Assembly (NCBI GenBank): GCA_947095585.1
Contig: OX352762.1
Location: 31,534,669-31,598,668 of the forward strand
Direction: 5' to 3'
Length of the DNA: 64,000 bases
From: Nephrocerus scutellatus
Lineage: Eukaryota > Arthropoda > Insecta > Diptera > Pipunculidae
A program made the translations under genes and the position numbers. Within the stretch, counting starts at the first letter, position 1, and every line of letters begins with the position of its first letter. Positions 45,582-57,552 of this stretch are shown piece after piece. Below the pieces are notes generated by a model. The model was not told the origin of the DNA, made no database searches, and worked only from the letters and a program-made list of their open reading frames with translations.

Positions 45582-47074
45582 ATGGTGAGTTATATTATTA
45601 TAAATTCAACATTTGTATTTATTTCAATTCATTACAGAGCAAAAGGAAAAAGACCTTTATCGATAGAAAAAAGGCTGTGACGTTTCACTTGGTTCACCGA
45701 AGTCAACGTGATCCTTTGGTTACCGATGAAAACGCCCCACAAAGAGTCTTGGTCGAAGCAGAGCATCCAGCTAAAGCAGTAGTCGACGTAGCGAAGCGTC
45801 ATGAGGACCAAAAGAAATATGGAATCACTTTTGATGACGACTACGACTACTTGCAGCATTTAAAAAAGCCCGAGCAGGAGGTTGTGTGGGAATATGTTGA
45901 GAACCCCAATCAAACGAAAAAACGCTTGGACGCCGGAGTGAATGAATTGCCTAAATTGCAGCTTCCTAGTTCAGTTTTTGCCAGCGAATTTGAAGAGGAA
46001 GAAGGCATGCTTAACAAGGCTGCTCCTCGCCCAGGACCACGACCAGATTGGGATCCTGATGTGGTCGCTGCACTTGACGATGATTTTGAATTCGATAAAG
46101 AGGAAAATCAGTTGGAAGATGACTTTGTTTTGCAGGCAATTGGTGACGAAGATGATGACGATTCAGAAGAAGAACAAGACTTTGATACTGATCGAACTGA
46201 CGATGATGACTCGGACGACAATGAAGAAGAGCTCCTTGATCGTCTCGCTCCGCTCATTCGAGAAAGACTGTTTGCGGAAGAAGAAAACAGATCCCGATTC
46301 ACAGAATACTCTTTGTCCTCAAGTGTAATTCGTCGCAATGAGCAGTTATCATTACTTGACGATCGATTCGAGAAATTTTACGCTTCTTACGATGATCCAG
46401 AATTGGGTGATTTATCCATGGAAGAAATTGAAGGAACTTGGGGACAAAAGCATCCATATGTTCTTGGTTGCTTTAAGGAATTTAAACGTTCCAAAGTACT
46501 GGTAGAATACAACAAAGAATGGGATAAGGAACGTATTGAAAAATATGGAAACATTTTCGAACATGGAGAAGATCCTAATGAGGAAATAATGGAGCTGGAG
46601 GTCGAAGATCCCAAAGAAAAGAAATGGGATTGCGTATCAATTCTATCAACATACTCTAATATCTACAATCATCCAAAGCTTATCGATGAGCCAAAACGAC
46701 GTCATCGCAGTGAAGTAAATAAAATCGTAATCGACCCCAAAACTGGAATGCCGACAAATGTTCTGCGTGGTTGTGAAGCTAATGTGTTGACCGCTAAAGC
46801 CCTAGCCAAACTAGATAATTGCTTAACAAACACACTGGATCAAAAGTCGCTTTGCGCCAAATCGGTACTATCTACGCTCAGTGTTCTTTCGATACGACCA
46901 AAAGATGAAACAACCGATGAGAAAAAAGAACGAAAACGATTGATCAAGGAATATCGACAAGAACGCCGCATTATACGAAAGGCAAACAAGGATGCCTTCA
47001 AAGAAGAGAAAAAGCGGCAAACACATATAAAAATTAATAAGCAGCAAAATATTCAGGGAAATACAATTTTGTAA
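45582..47074 (+). CDS. Ltv1: Protein LTV1 homologue, 40S ribosome biogenesis factor (2 exons)
   Basis: LTV1 is a non-ribosomal assembly factor of the pre-40S particle, needed for late maturation and export of the small subunit. Exon 1 holds only the ATG (45582-45584); a 53-nt intron (gtgagt...ttacag) follows; exon 2 is 45638-47074. The product is 479 residues. Family blocks, in order: FIDRKKAVTFHLVHRSQRDP (residues 8-27), KKYGITFDDDYDYLQHLK, LPSSVFASEFEEEEGMLNKA (about 110), DPDVVAALDDDFEFD, an Asp/Glu tract (about 146-202), SRFTEYSLSSSVIRRNEQLS (about 220; the Ser-rich site where the yeast protein is phosphorylated by casein kinase 1), KWDCVSILSTYSNIYNHPKL (about 329), and a Lys/Arg-rich C-terminal helix. 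The upstream in-frame start at 45548 would retain the intron; the spliced start fits the family N-terminus exactly. No defects seen. Confidence 0.95.
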
Positions 47075-47138
47075 ATAATTGTTATAATTTCGCATCAAAT
47101 TCTCCGATGACTACTTATTATACACTCTATTTCTGTTT

Positions 47139-47144
47139 AATAAA
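47139..47144 (+). promoter_or_regulatory. Polyadenylation signal of Ltv1
   Basis: AATAAA lies 65 nt after the Ltv1 stop codon. Confidence 0.65.
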
Positions 47145-47189
47145 GTTTTAAATAACAAATTTGTTAAATAAATATAAATAGCAGACAGA

Positions 47190-47310
47190 CATTTGCGAGA
47201 GGTTGAAACTTAAAAAACCTTTTGGTGTTTTTCTGTGATTCAACTTTGAAACTCCCGTTCGGTAGCCCGACGTACTATCCTCTGAGCCTGACTCCATGAG
47301 CCATGAGTTT
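47190..47310 (-). mobile_element. tRNA-derived SINE, family S2, copy 2 (diverged)
   Basis: The minus strand reads AGGCTCAGAGGATAGTACG (A-box-like), a weak B box near GTTGAATCAC, and the S2 tail AACACCAAAAGGTTTTTTAA. Confidence 0.45.
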
Positions 47311-47841
47311 AATGTATTATTTTTTATATTCAATTATAAATGCAAAGAATCAAGCACAGGTTCAATGATATGATTTTGATTGTAATATTTTGATTGGATA
47401 ATTTTTTCCACAAAGCAACAAGCTTCTGAAGGAAGTCAAAACATGTTTTCACAGTATACAGAAGCCTTGAAAGTAGTGCGCTTCATTGCAATGTCCATAT
47501 AAGGCTACATATAACAAATATGTTAAATCCAACGAATTTTGAATAAACCTATGCAGAAAACAAATTCATGGTTTTTCTATAAGAGCGTGATTACACGATC
47601 ATGAGAATGGAAGTAATGTCCAGTCCAGCAAAACGAGTAGATTTTTAGTGAGTTTTTTGATTACATCAAAAGGCAACTACAAAAAATGACTCGGTGCAAG
47701 CATGAACAATGAAGAATGAACATGGCAAAACAACAACAAATTGACGAACATACACACAAAAACACACAAATGCTTCGTTATGTATAGCCACAACGTTTAT
47801 TAAAATGACAAATATTCCAACGTTCTAATAGATAAAAAAAC
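47311..47841. other. Unassigned spacer downstream of Ltv1
   Basis: No gene or known repeat recognised. TACGAAGCATTTGTGTGT-like blocks near 47750 recur loosely at 18930. Confidence 0.35.
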
Positions 47842-48236
47842 AACCCATAAAAATTAAAATTTTTCTTGTAAATTCTCTAATCGGGGATACACACACACAC
47901 ACTGCGTGCGATATTTAAAAATTGTGTATTGGGGTCCCCAAGGGGCCGATTGCTCCAAATTCAAAAAGTGCTTTCCATCGAAGACACACATGTGTACAAA
48001 ATTTAAAGAAAATCGGGTAAATTTTGTAAAATATTTGTATGGGAGTCCCCCGACCACGCGGCCCGAGGGGCCTCAAATTTTAATAGAAAGTGTTGTCATG
48101 GGAGATATACATGTGTGCCAAATTTCAATAAAATCGGGCTGTAGGAAGTGGGTTAAAAATTGATCGCAAGATTCCATGACACACAAATCCACAAACACAC
48201 GGGCAAGTGAAGTTAATATAGAGAATTTAAAAAAAT
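47842..48236. mobile_element. Element C, short full copy
   Basis: Both ends are present: CAACCCATAAAAATTAAAAT with TAAATTCTCTAATCGG, and GTTAATATAGAGAATTTAAA. There are about two monomers with ACACATGTGTAC and TACATGTGTGCC cores, and an AC-rich tract at 47890. Confidence 0.8.
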
Positions 48237-48256
48237 AGATACATTTTGGTAACATT

Positions 48257-48805
48257 TGCTGCGTTGCTTTGGCTAATCCAGCTTGGCTTACAACAAAATC
48301 GCATAAGCATAAAGGCTCAACTATAATGCAATTTCGCCACCTTAGGTTAAAGTCAAAATCCAACGAAATGCTTTCCAAAGTTTCTAAAGTTTCTCATCCG
48401 ACCATAATGTAATTTTGTCAATGACAATGAAATAACATATGACAACTGTCAAGTTTTCTTAAGAAAATGCGCTCGCCAGCGCACATCTAATCGATTGCCA
48501 AAGTAACGAATCTATTGCGAACTCTATTATGGGCGCAGCATACATTTTCTTTGTATTCGCTCAGTTCATCGTCGGGTTTTGACACTAGCGTAAAGAGACG
48601 AAATTGCATTATAGTTCCGGCTTAAAGCCGAAAATAAATCAAAAAAGTTTTTAGGATTTATAACTAAAGCCATTTTTTAGTTATAGCGCTCACCGTAAGG
48701 CGGTGTTTTGTTTAACACACATAACAATTAAAATGCATCGAACATTTAAAGCCAAAAGCTGTTGCTTTTGTAAAGGTAAGCTGCATTAGCCAAAGCAACG
48801 CCGCA
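48257..48805. mobile_element. MITE family B, copy 4 (hosts another MITE)
   Basis: It starts TGCTGCGTTGCTTTGGC and ends GCCAAAGCAACGCCGCA, with ATT on both sides (48254-48256; 48806-48808). The interior is split by a 314-bp insertion. Confidence 0.8.
48307..48620. mobile_element. Inverted-repeat element nested in MITE B copy 4 (family L)
   Basis: The termini CAACTATAATGCAATTTCG and CGAAATTGCATTATAGTT are inverted. The flanks show imperfect 7-8 bp repeats (TAAAGGC and TAAAGCC). It interrupts B sequence that is continuous in other copies. Confidence 0.65.
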
Positions 48806-48848
48806 ATTGGTATTCTAACCAAGTGTTACTACGTTTCCAAGTAACAAT

Positions 48849-49137
48849 TGCTATATTGCTTTCAACAAAAAAAATAAAAATTACAACAACAAACACATTG
48901 GATAGACCAGAAAATGGTTTAGCGTTAACCAAAAAAAATTTGTGGTTAAGAAATATTTAAACAAATTTTTATTTATAATTCCCACCACCAGAGTCGACTA
49001 TTAAAAATTATATATGGATAAGTTGGCAAACACATGAAACAAAAAATTGACCAAAATTTCGTTAGTTTTTGCTGCTGCTTTGATCAGCCGTTAACCATTA
49101 AAAATACCTAACTCATTTTGTTGAAAACAATATAGCA
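48849..49137. mobile_element. MITE family A, copy 2
   Basis: The 289-bp element has ends TGCTATATTGCTTTCAAC and GTTGAAAACAATATAGCA with AAT on both sides (48846-48848; 49138-49140). It carries the family core CCAGAAAATGGTTTAGCGTT and CCACCACCAGAGTCGACT. Confidence 0.85.
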
Positions 49138-49700
49138 AATTAAAACTTAGTATAATTTTGACAACATAATATAGAATCCGACATATGTCGCGTTTTTTTT
49201 TAAACCTGGTTCAGATTGATTTTTAGGCTATCAAGTTGTTCATCTAAAAAACCAATCTGCAGTAGATCGGATTTCCCCTCTAACATCACACGGGTTTCGC
49301 GATCGTTTTTTCGAGAAAAAAGCCCAGAATTCTAATACAAAAAAAAAAACGACCACACAAACACGGGAATAAAATTCTTGCCACTGAATGTTGCGGCTTT
49401 TGTTTATATGTTTTTCAATATGTTGTTGTTTTAGTTGTTTTTTATAGTTTCAGTAATTCTAGTTATGCTTAAACAAAGACACAAATTGTTTTTTATTTCA
49501 TTTAATTTAAAATTCATGTGAATGATATTGATTTTTTTGTGTGCATAATAATCAATCAATAAAATGTAGTTTTTTATTAAAATGAAAATATTTTTGTTGC
49601 TTGGAAAAGGCAAGAAAGATAATTTTTTCAGTCAGTTTTTTGGCTTTCTAACTCTCGACGGGGGTTTAAATTTTAAATTCTTAAATTCTGGTCAGATCTT
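49138..49700. other. Unassigned AT-rich spacer
   Basis: No gene or known repeat recognised. Confidence 0.35.
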
Positions 49701-50600
49701 AAGATAATAATATTTCCGGTGACAATACTTTCTATTAAAATTGAAATTAAAAAAAAAATACTTTCTATTAAAATTTACACATTTTTTACAAAATTTACCC
49801 GATTTTGTTCAAATTTTATATACATGTGTATCTCCGATGGACAGCACTTTCTGTAAAAATTTGGGAGTGATCGGGTACCGGGGTGGGGGGCAAAATACAA
49901 ATTTTATAAAAAAGTATCCAATTTCCTTCAAATTTTATACGCATGTGTATCTCGATTGACAACATTTTTTGCTTTGTCTATAGAATATATGGACCGCCAA
50001 TCAAATGACAGCTACTTATATTTTTCAAATAAAATGCGTATCCAACATCTGCAGCGACTACACGTTTCCGTGGCAAAAATGTAAACTAAAATACAAATTT
50101 TCTTAGTTCGTTTATTTCACACAGAAACGCGTAAGCGCTGCAGATGTTGGATACATGCATGAAACATCTGCAGCGACTACACGTTTCCGTGGCAAAAATG
50201 TAAACTAAAATACAAATTTAACAATTTAACGTACTTCTTAGTTCGTTTATTTCACACGGAAACGCGTAAGCGCTGCAGATGTTGGATACATGCATGAAGT
50301 TACCATTGACGGTCCATATATTCTATAGTCAAAGATTTTTTGTAAAAATTTTGGAGTGAATGGGCCCCGGTGTCGAAAGGTCCCATACAAAATTTGAAAA
50401 AATTTACCCGATTTTCGTTAAATTTTATACACAAATGTTTATTCATAAGGGGAAACTCTATTTGTTAAATTTTGGAAGTGGCCTCAGGGTCAAGGGCTCC
50501 CATATAATTTTTTAAAAACTGACCCGATTTTCTTCAAATTTTATACACATATGTATCTGCGATTTGTAAAATTTTTTTCATATAAATATAATATAAATTT
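49700..50600. mobile_element. Element C copy (monomer-rich), interrupted by MITE F
   Basis: There are about five monomers with CCCGATTTT, TATACATGTGTATCTCCGAT and GGGAGTGATCGGGTACCGGG-type tracts. The copy is split at 49972-50334 by MITE F. Its outer ends are degraded. Confidence 0.7.
49972..50334. mobile_element. MITE family F with 8-bp target duplication
   Basis: The termini CTTTGTCTATAGAATATATG and CTTTGACTATAGAATATATG (read inward) are inverted, and ATTTTTTG flanks both sides (49964-49971; 50335-50342). Inside are two tandem copies of a fold-back unit whose arms are CATCTGCAGCG...CACGTTTCCG and CGGAAACGCG...CGCTGCAGATG. An 8-bp duplication suggests hAT-like, P or Merlin transposition. 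Confidence 0.8.
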
Positions 50601-50889
50601 AAAGAATAAATTTAGTACACATGTTATTGCATTTGAGAAAACATCTGTTTTTGTTGCATCTGATTCTTAAGGTAATATGTATTCTTAATGTTAATTTTGG
50701 TAGTACATTAGTTGTGGTTTCGTTCATAATTTCGGTGATCATAGCTACCAATTTTAACGTCCACTAATATATATGTTCTAAGATTTCTCTGTCTCCGTCT
50801 CGGTTTTTGTAGTGCGACCCTTCTCTTCAATTTTAAATTTCGCCATTTTGATTTGGTCTGACCTTGAAAATTGCTTAAAATAATCCTAG

Positions 50890-52090
50890 GCTAAACTACG
50901 GTATATATTTTTTTCAGTGGTTTGAAGGAGGTTCTGGGGTTAATTGGTATCATATGAAGGATAATAATAAACCGTAATTTAAAAAAAATCAAGGCAAACA
51001 AACCTACCTCAGAGTATTTGGAGTCAAAAAACTGATTTCTCCGTAAAAGTTCAAATTGATGTTCATGTTGATGTCAAATGAAATCTGAAAGTTTTTCCCA
51101 CACAGCCATACTATCTTTTTGGGCGTGTCCCCATTATCATGGATTGTGTATCAATTTATACTCATTACAAATGATTGAGGTTTTTCATAAAAAAGTTAGC
51201 TGATGATGTGATTTCCCTCGCTCAATTGTTTTATGTTTAAAAATGAATTTTTCGTTTTAAAGACGTGTTTGAATATTATCGGCACACTATAAAATACGGT
51301 GCGCTCAATTAATTTATATTTTCAATTGATTTATATTTAGAAAGGTGTTTGTCCTTTTAAAAGGAGTTTTTGAAAATTATGGATAAAGTGCGCTCAATTA
51401 AATTATACCTATTTAGACAGGAGTTTTTCCTTTTAAAAAGCTGCATCATGGTATATTATGTAATTATGTATCAAAAAAAAAATCAATCATATGATATATG
51501 ACTCAATTATTATATGAAATACCACATGCACCAAATACAACTTGATCAATCTTCCGTTTAAATTAGGTCACGCCCATAAAATACAACTGTGTATAACTAA
51601 TTTTCACCTTTCATATGAAACCAATATTTAGGCCCACCCACTCCCTGCTAAACTTTCATGAGAAAATCAGTTTTTGGCTCTTTCTTTGTCGAGGGTGGTT
51701 TGATTGAACGAAATTTTTTTAAGGTGAAACGTATTTTTTTATCTTTCATATGATACTAATTTATCCCATGACATCCATCAAAACACTTAGAAAAATGCAT
51801 TTTTCAAAAAAAAAATCATGGATATATCACTCAATTATATAAAAAACCACATGAACCATACACAACTTGATCAAAACTTCATTCAGCTTTTATTTGATAC
51901 CAATATTGAGGCCCGCCCACTTTAAAACACGCCCCCTACTGAACTTTTATGAGAAAGTCAGTTTTTTGCCATAACTCTGCAGAGGGGGGTTGGATGAACC
52001 CAATTTTAAGATGAACTGTATTTTTATTACCTTTTAAATAATACCAATTAACCCCCTAACATCCAAAAAACTACTGAGAAAAATGAATGA
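50890..52090. repeat. Dispersed repeat family I, copies 2 and 3
   Basis: Two units in opposite orientation share TCATATGAAGGATAATAATA, AACTGATTTCTCCGTAAAAG, CCACACAGCCATACTATC and, on the other strand, GAGAAAGTCAGTTTTTTGCC and ACCACATGAACCATACACAA. They match 16900-17640. No protein match recognised. Confidence 0.5.
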
Positions 52091-53312
52091 AACCACACAA
52101 AATCATATTTTATTCATAGCTTTTGGAGCTTAAACCAAAATTTTTTTAAAAATTTTACCTGCCGCAGGTTTTCCCAAGTATTATAAAATCTATGGGTTTT
52201 TCAGAAGATTTGTTAGTGATTTTTATTTGTATTATTGTTACGTTCATAAGAAAAAAATAGTAAAACGCTATGTTTATTACGCATTTTCTAGAAAAAATCG
52301 ACCTCAAAGTTAAAAATTAGCATTGGGAAGAAAACTGGAACATGCATTGGAGTTGGCTATCTGAAGACTCAAATAAGAATCCACTTTATTTAAACGCAGT
52401 TACAAAGGCTAGTATTTCTTATAAAAATAAAGTTCTCTTTTCTTAGAATATATCGAAATTATCATTGACGAATTAGGGGACACCCTGTATAAAACTAATA
52501 TTTTAATAATTTAAAATTAAAATTTTATTTTAGTAACTACGTATTTGTAATTTTGTCAATACAAATTTCGTTTCTTACATAGAATATTAAATTAAATTAT
52601 TAAAAATATTAGTTTTATATAAAAAATATAAATATTTTAAAATGTTCAAAAACACCAAAAAAGTAAACAAGTATAAAAAACAACAAAATATACATTCGAA
52701 ATGGCGCTGTCAGGCAATAGTTTTTGTTCGAAAAAAATTTTGTCGTACATGCTTACATAATTGCGATATGTCGAAATCACGACTTTGAGGATTTTGACTT
52801 GTCGTAATTCGAAAGTCGAAATACGACAGATACATAATCGGCCTTCAGGGCCCCAGGTTGTGATGTTAAGTGGATTGTTACACAATTGGAAACCTTCAGT
52901 GTATTATATTTATATTATGATCAACATATGCCTTTAAATAATTTGTTTGGTATAATTAAGGAATTCGAAATTGTCGGAATATACCAACAAATCAAAAGGT
53001 ACACAAAGATTTAAATAAGACTGCAAACCAGAAATGGTTTTCAAATCCCTCTAAACCAAAAAATGTGTCGAATTTCAAAATTCGGTTTTATTTCACAATA
53101 TGAAAGCAAAATAAGGACGAGTTTTCAAATTTGGGTTTATTTCACTTCAAAGTAAAATAAGACCCTCTTTTATTAATGTTAAGTTCGAAATTACTAAAAA
53201 GTGTCATCTGCAGCGTTTTAAATACTTCACAGCAGCACCAAAACGAAATCAATAAAAATAAAACACGTGATGAATGACAGAATAGAACTGAACTTAGCTT
53301 TATTTCAACAAT
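52091..53312. other. AT-rich intergenic stretch
   Basis: No gene, no complete repeat. A pair of near-direct repeats around 53085 and 53125 (TTTCAAA(A/T)TTCGGTTTTATT-like) is noted. Confidence 0.35.
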
Positions 53313-53451
53313 AGCTGTATTTTATATGCCGAGGAATAAGGAATTACAACAACAATTGCACTATCTTATTCCTTCTTTGGAATAAGAAAACCTGCTGTTT
53401 TGCTGGTTTTGACATTCGAATTCCTTATTCGTCGGCAAATAAAGAACAGCT
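53313..53451. mobile_element. MITE family D, copy 4
   Basis: The 139-bp element starts AGCTGTATTTTATATGCCGA and ends GGCAAATAAAGAACAGCT, with AAT on both sides (53310-53312; 53452-53454). Confidence 0.85.
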
Positions 53452-53659
53452 AATATAACAGGGCTGCCATCTCTCCCTACATGAATGTAATTAAAGGCTA
53501 GTTCACACTTCCAACACTCCGCCTGAATTCCTATCGATAATAATCCAAGTTCGATCGGCAATTGCAAATAACAAGATGAGTTCGAATAAATCAATAATAC
53601 AAAGAAAATAATTATTCTATCCGAATTAAGTTTTGTCGATTTCGCAAATATTTAAATGT

Positions 53660-56650
53660 CGTCATTGGTTGCTCTTAAGTCATGATATCATCTAGTGGTT
53701 CATTCGTTGAAATATATCTTACTTCGATGATACCTTTGGCTATTAAATCACATACAAATTTGAATTTAACATCAATGTGTTTCGTACGCTGCATTTCTTT
53801 TTCTTGAGATGAGATCACTTCGCACCCTGATTGTCCTCGTGCAATATTATTGGTTCTTCGGGAGGTTCTTCAATTTCCACCAATAATCCACGCAGCCATA
53901 TAATTTCACATGTAGCCAAGCACAGTGAGACATATTGAGCTTCGGTGGACTACAAAGAAACACAAGTCTGCTTACGTGTCATCCAAGTCACAGTTGCGCC
54001 AAACACTTTCATCCCATTGCCAGAAACCGATTTTCTATCATTCATACTGCCGGCCCAATCAGCGTCCGCATATCCAGTCAACACGACCGAATTCTCATAG
54101 TTCCAATATTCCAGTGTCAGGTCAATTGCTCCTCTGATGTATCGTAGTATTCTCTTCGCTGCCTTCCAATGCTCTTCAGTTGGAAATGATTGAAATTGAC
54201 TGAAGTAATTCACTGCCGCTGATAAGTCTGGACGGGTCGTAAGCCGCGTACATCAAGCATCCGATTAATTCGCGGTACGGTTTAGTCGTGAGTTCAGCTT
54301 CAGCCTTCCTTTCTAATTTCAGTTGGCATTCCATTGGAGTCAAACTCGGTTTACAATCGGCCATTCCTAAACGGTGCAATACGTCCTCTAGATAGCCGCG
54401 TTGGTTATTTCTCATTTCCCGTGCTCCGGTCACGTTCGATGTTGATTCCGAGGAAACTCTTCGTTTCGCCCATGTCACGCATTTCGAATTCCTTTGACAC
54501 CAGCTCTTTGGTCTTGATAATTTCCTCGATGTTTTCGCTCAATATAATCAGATCATCTACATAAAACAGCAGGTATAACATTTCGTCTCCATTGTCACGA
54601 GAATATAAGCAATGATCGTATTCTGAGCGAACAAATTCGTTTTCGAGCATGAAATTATGGAATCGTTCATTCCACACTCGTGATGCTTGCTTCAATCCGT
54701 AGAGTGACTTATTCAATTTACAAACAAAATCACCTTGCACGAATCCTACCGGCTGTTCCATATAAATGTCCTCTGCAAGTTTTCCGTTGAGGAATGCCGA
54801 CTTCGCATCCATTTGATGTATTTCCATGTCACGCTTGACAGCAAGAGCCAGCATGACTCTTATTGTAATAATCCTTGCCACCGGAGAGTAGGTTTCATGA
54901 AAATTAAGTCCCTCACGCTGGGTAAATCCACGGGCTACAAGTCGCACCTTGTAGGACGCCAACTTGCCCACATCGTTTTGCTTTCGGGAAAACACCCACT
55001 TGCAGGTAACAACTGACCAAAGTCCAAGTTTTATTTCGCTTGAGTGAATCCATTTCACAATGAACTGCTTCCATCCATTGAGCTGCATCATCTCGTTTTG
55101 CTATTTCGCCAAATGACTGAGGAACATTTTCAATGTACGCCACGGTACCAAGTGCGAAGTCCAATGTGCTAGAATTCAATGCAAACGCCGAAAAATACTC
55201 CTCCCCGTTGTCCTCATGCATTTTGAGCTTTGTCGGATCGACAAAATCTTCATACCTCTTCGGTTGTTGACGCTTTCGCTGCGGTCGTGATGCCACGTTA
55301 AATGGTTGATCGTTGATTGCATCTGTACCAGCAGATCGAGCATCCTCTCGTTCAACATTCGTCGCATCGCTGTCCGCTGAATTCTCCGCCTCATCAACAC
55401 CGTCTGAATTCTCGACGTCTTCAACACCGTCCGTGAATGACTCTGTCTCGACGAAAACTGAATAAGAATTCGGTTGCGACTCATTAAACACAACATCTCG
55501 TCGTGTAACAATCCCGTTCTTCGATGGATCCCACAGGCGGTAATATTCACATCATAGCCGACCGTTACCATTTTCGATGATTTCATATCCAGTTTCTTGC
55601 GTAATTGGTCTGGTACATGCGCATACGCAGGCTATCCAAAAACACGAATCCTCTACAGATTGGGTTTCTTGCCTGTCCAAAGTTCTACTGGTGTCGCATC
55701 CAAAACAATCGCACGTGACGGACTGCGATTCGCTATGTGCACAATACACGGCCTCACCCCAAAAATCCTTGCTCATTTTGGAATCAGCGATCATAGAACG
55801 TGCCTTCTCAAGTAATGTCCTGTTAATTCGCTCGGCGACGCCATTATGTTAGGAGTGTAGGTTCGCTGTATTGGATCTGAATCCCGGCTTCATCACAAAT
55901 GGCCCTCAATTTATTGGAAATATATTCGCCACCATTGTCGCATCGGATTCTTGAAATTTTCTTTCCAGTGTGCGTCTCCGCCATCGATTTGTACCTCTGA
56001 ACATATCAAGAACGTTAGACTTGTTCTTTATTAAATATACAACCGTGAAACGAGTGTAATCTTCGAAGAATGTCACCAAGAAACGCTAATCATCCCATAT
56101 GACTGGCGTAACGGGCCCACACACATCACTGTGCACAAGCTCCAATACACGACTCGACCGTGCTCCGCCTGAACCGTTAAATGGTTTTCGAGATTGCTTT
56201 CCGATTACGATTACGCCTGCCAATTGCCATATCCAAATAATCCTTTGTAATACGGACCAAACCATCGTCAAAAATTACTTGGCCTTGGCTCTCTAAACGA
56301 CTCAAAGATAGCAAATTGTATTTTAGATTTTCGATAAACAAAACATTCGTGAGCTTTCACTGACGCTCTGTGCCATTGACGATGATAGTTTCCAGAATTG
56401 TACCACATTTTGTTGCTGTGATCGACGCACCATTCTTCGCAATACCAATGACGACCGGCTCGGTCAAATTCCTTAGCTCACTGAACATTGACTTATCATT
56501 CGCCATGTGCTCTGAAGCACCCGAGTCAACAATGAAACGTATTGTCATCTGCATTTCACACTGTAGCGCAAAATCACCAACATTAGCCGCAAATATTACT
56601 CCATTCGTATCTGTATTCACGCGCAATTCGCATTTGGCTTGTTAAAACTT
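53660..56650 (-). mobile_element. Ty1/copia retrotransposon 2, pol region, degenerate
   Basis: From the right: protease (FIVDSGASEHMANDKSMFSE, 56626-56357), integrase (LELVHSDVCGPVTPV, 56140), linker with RPQRKRQQPKRYEDFVDPTK (55300), RT (54405-55091; CKWVFSRKQND, HQMDAKSAFLNGKL, LFYVDDLIILSE) and RNase H (54213-53670; YADADWAGSMNDRKSVSGN, STEAQYVSLCLATCEIIWL, then after a frame change RTKHIDVKFKFV and EVRYISTNEPLDDIMT). Several frame changes and stops separate the pieces. No LTRs were found. It is a different lineage from copia 1, with an intact YVDD. Confidence 0.85.
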
Positions 56651-56768
56651 CACGAATTGTGTTCTCCCGCGGTTGCAATGCAAAATCCACCTCGTCTCGA
56701 GCCGCGTGCAACTTGAAGGAAAGAAAATGTTGTGAAGGGTCGAGTTGAGTTGAGTATTGAGTTCACAC

Positions 56769-57000
56769 CAAAACCTGCTATGAAGAAAGCCCAAATTTTT
56801 TGTTTAAGCACAGATGCATCCTTAAAAAATACTCAAATCAGATTTATTGGTTACCTACTAACAAAAGTGATAAATCCATATACAATTTTTCTGTTTTTCA
56901 CTACTACAACAAACGTTTCTCGATCTTTTCACTACCACCAGTTAGCGCGTTTCTCACAAATACAGTCAATTTGACGATTATTTCACCGCATTAGTATGCA
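56769..57000. mobile_element. MITE family G, copy 4 (one end only)
   Basis: The left end CAAAACCTGCTATGAAGAAAG and interior blocks (CATATACAATTTTTCTGTTT, ACGTTTCTCG) match family G. The right end has decayed. Confidence 0.5.
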
Positions 57001-57049
57001 TACATAAATCCACATTGATAACTCTACATCTTAATTACTTCATACGTCA

Positions 57050-57215
57050 ACTCAACCGTACATGTGAATACATCAGTTTCATATCACATGCACCGCAAGT
57101 ATCATGTATGTGTACTTGTAATCTAGTGAATTTTTGGTAGTGCCCGGAATCGAAACCTGTGTACTCCGAGTGGGTGCCAATGTTTTTTAGCCACAGCATT
57201 AACGACACTGACCAA
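57050..57215 (-). mobile_element. tRNA-derived SINE, family S1, copy 2
   Basis: The tail (TATCACATGCACCGCAAGTA, TCATGTATGTGTACTTGTAA) matches the copy at 3785-3965. The head retains a B-box-like GGTTTCGATTCC and a weaker A box. Confidence 0.5.
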
Positions 57216-57552
57216 ATGTGTGCATAATTTAAGCTCTGTAGGTTGACGGGAACGTACCTAAAGAAAAGCTGAAAGTTGTCCAACCGCGAGCTGAGACAAA
57301 CTTTACGCAAACCGCAAACACAGTTAAATAAAAGAGTATAATAAAAGTTTGCAGCAAATGTAGCGCAAAGATTAAAACATTTTGATTTATGAAGTTGGCA
57401 AGTCTTTCAACTCAATTGAATCGTCTGTGGGCAAGTCGGTTGACAAGCTGTGAAATTTAAGAATTTGAAGTAGATATTCATTGTCAAATCTTCTGCATTC
57501 GTCGTGTTTTTTTCAGTGTAAAGTGCAAAATTATTTTTAAATAAAAATTAAA

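Noticed and set aside
46108..46338. Ser-rich minus-strand ORF
   Set aside because: It is the antisense shadow of the Asp/Glu-rich tract of Ltv1.
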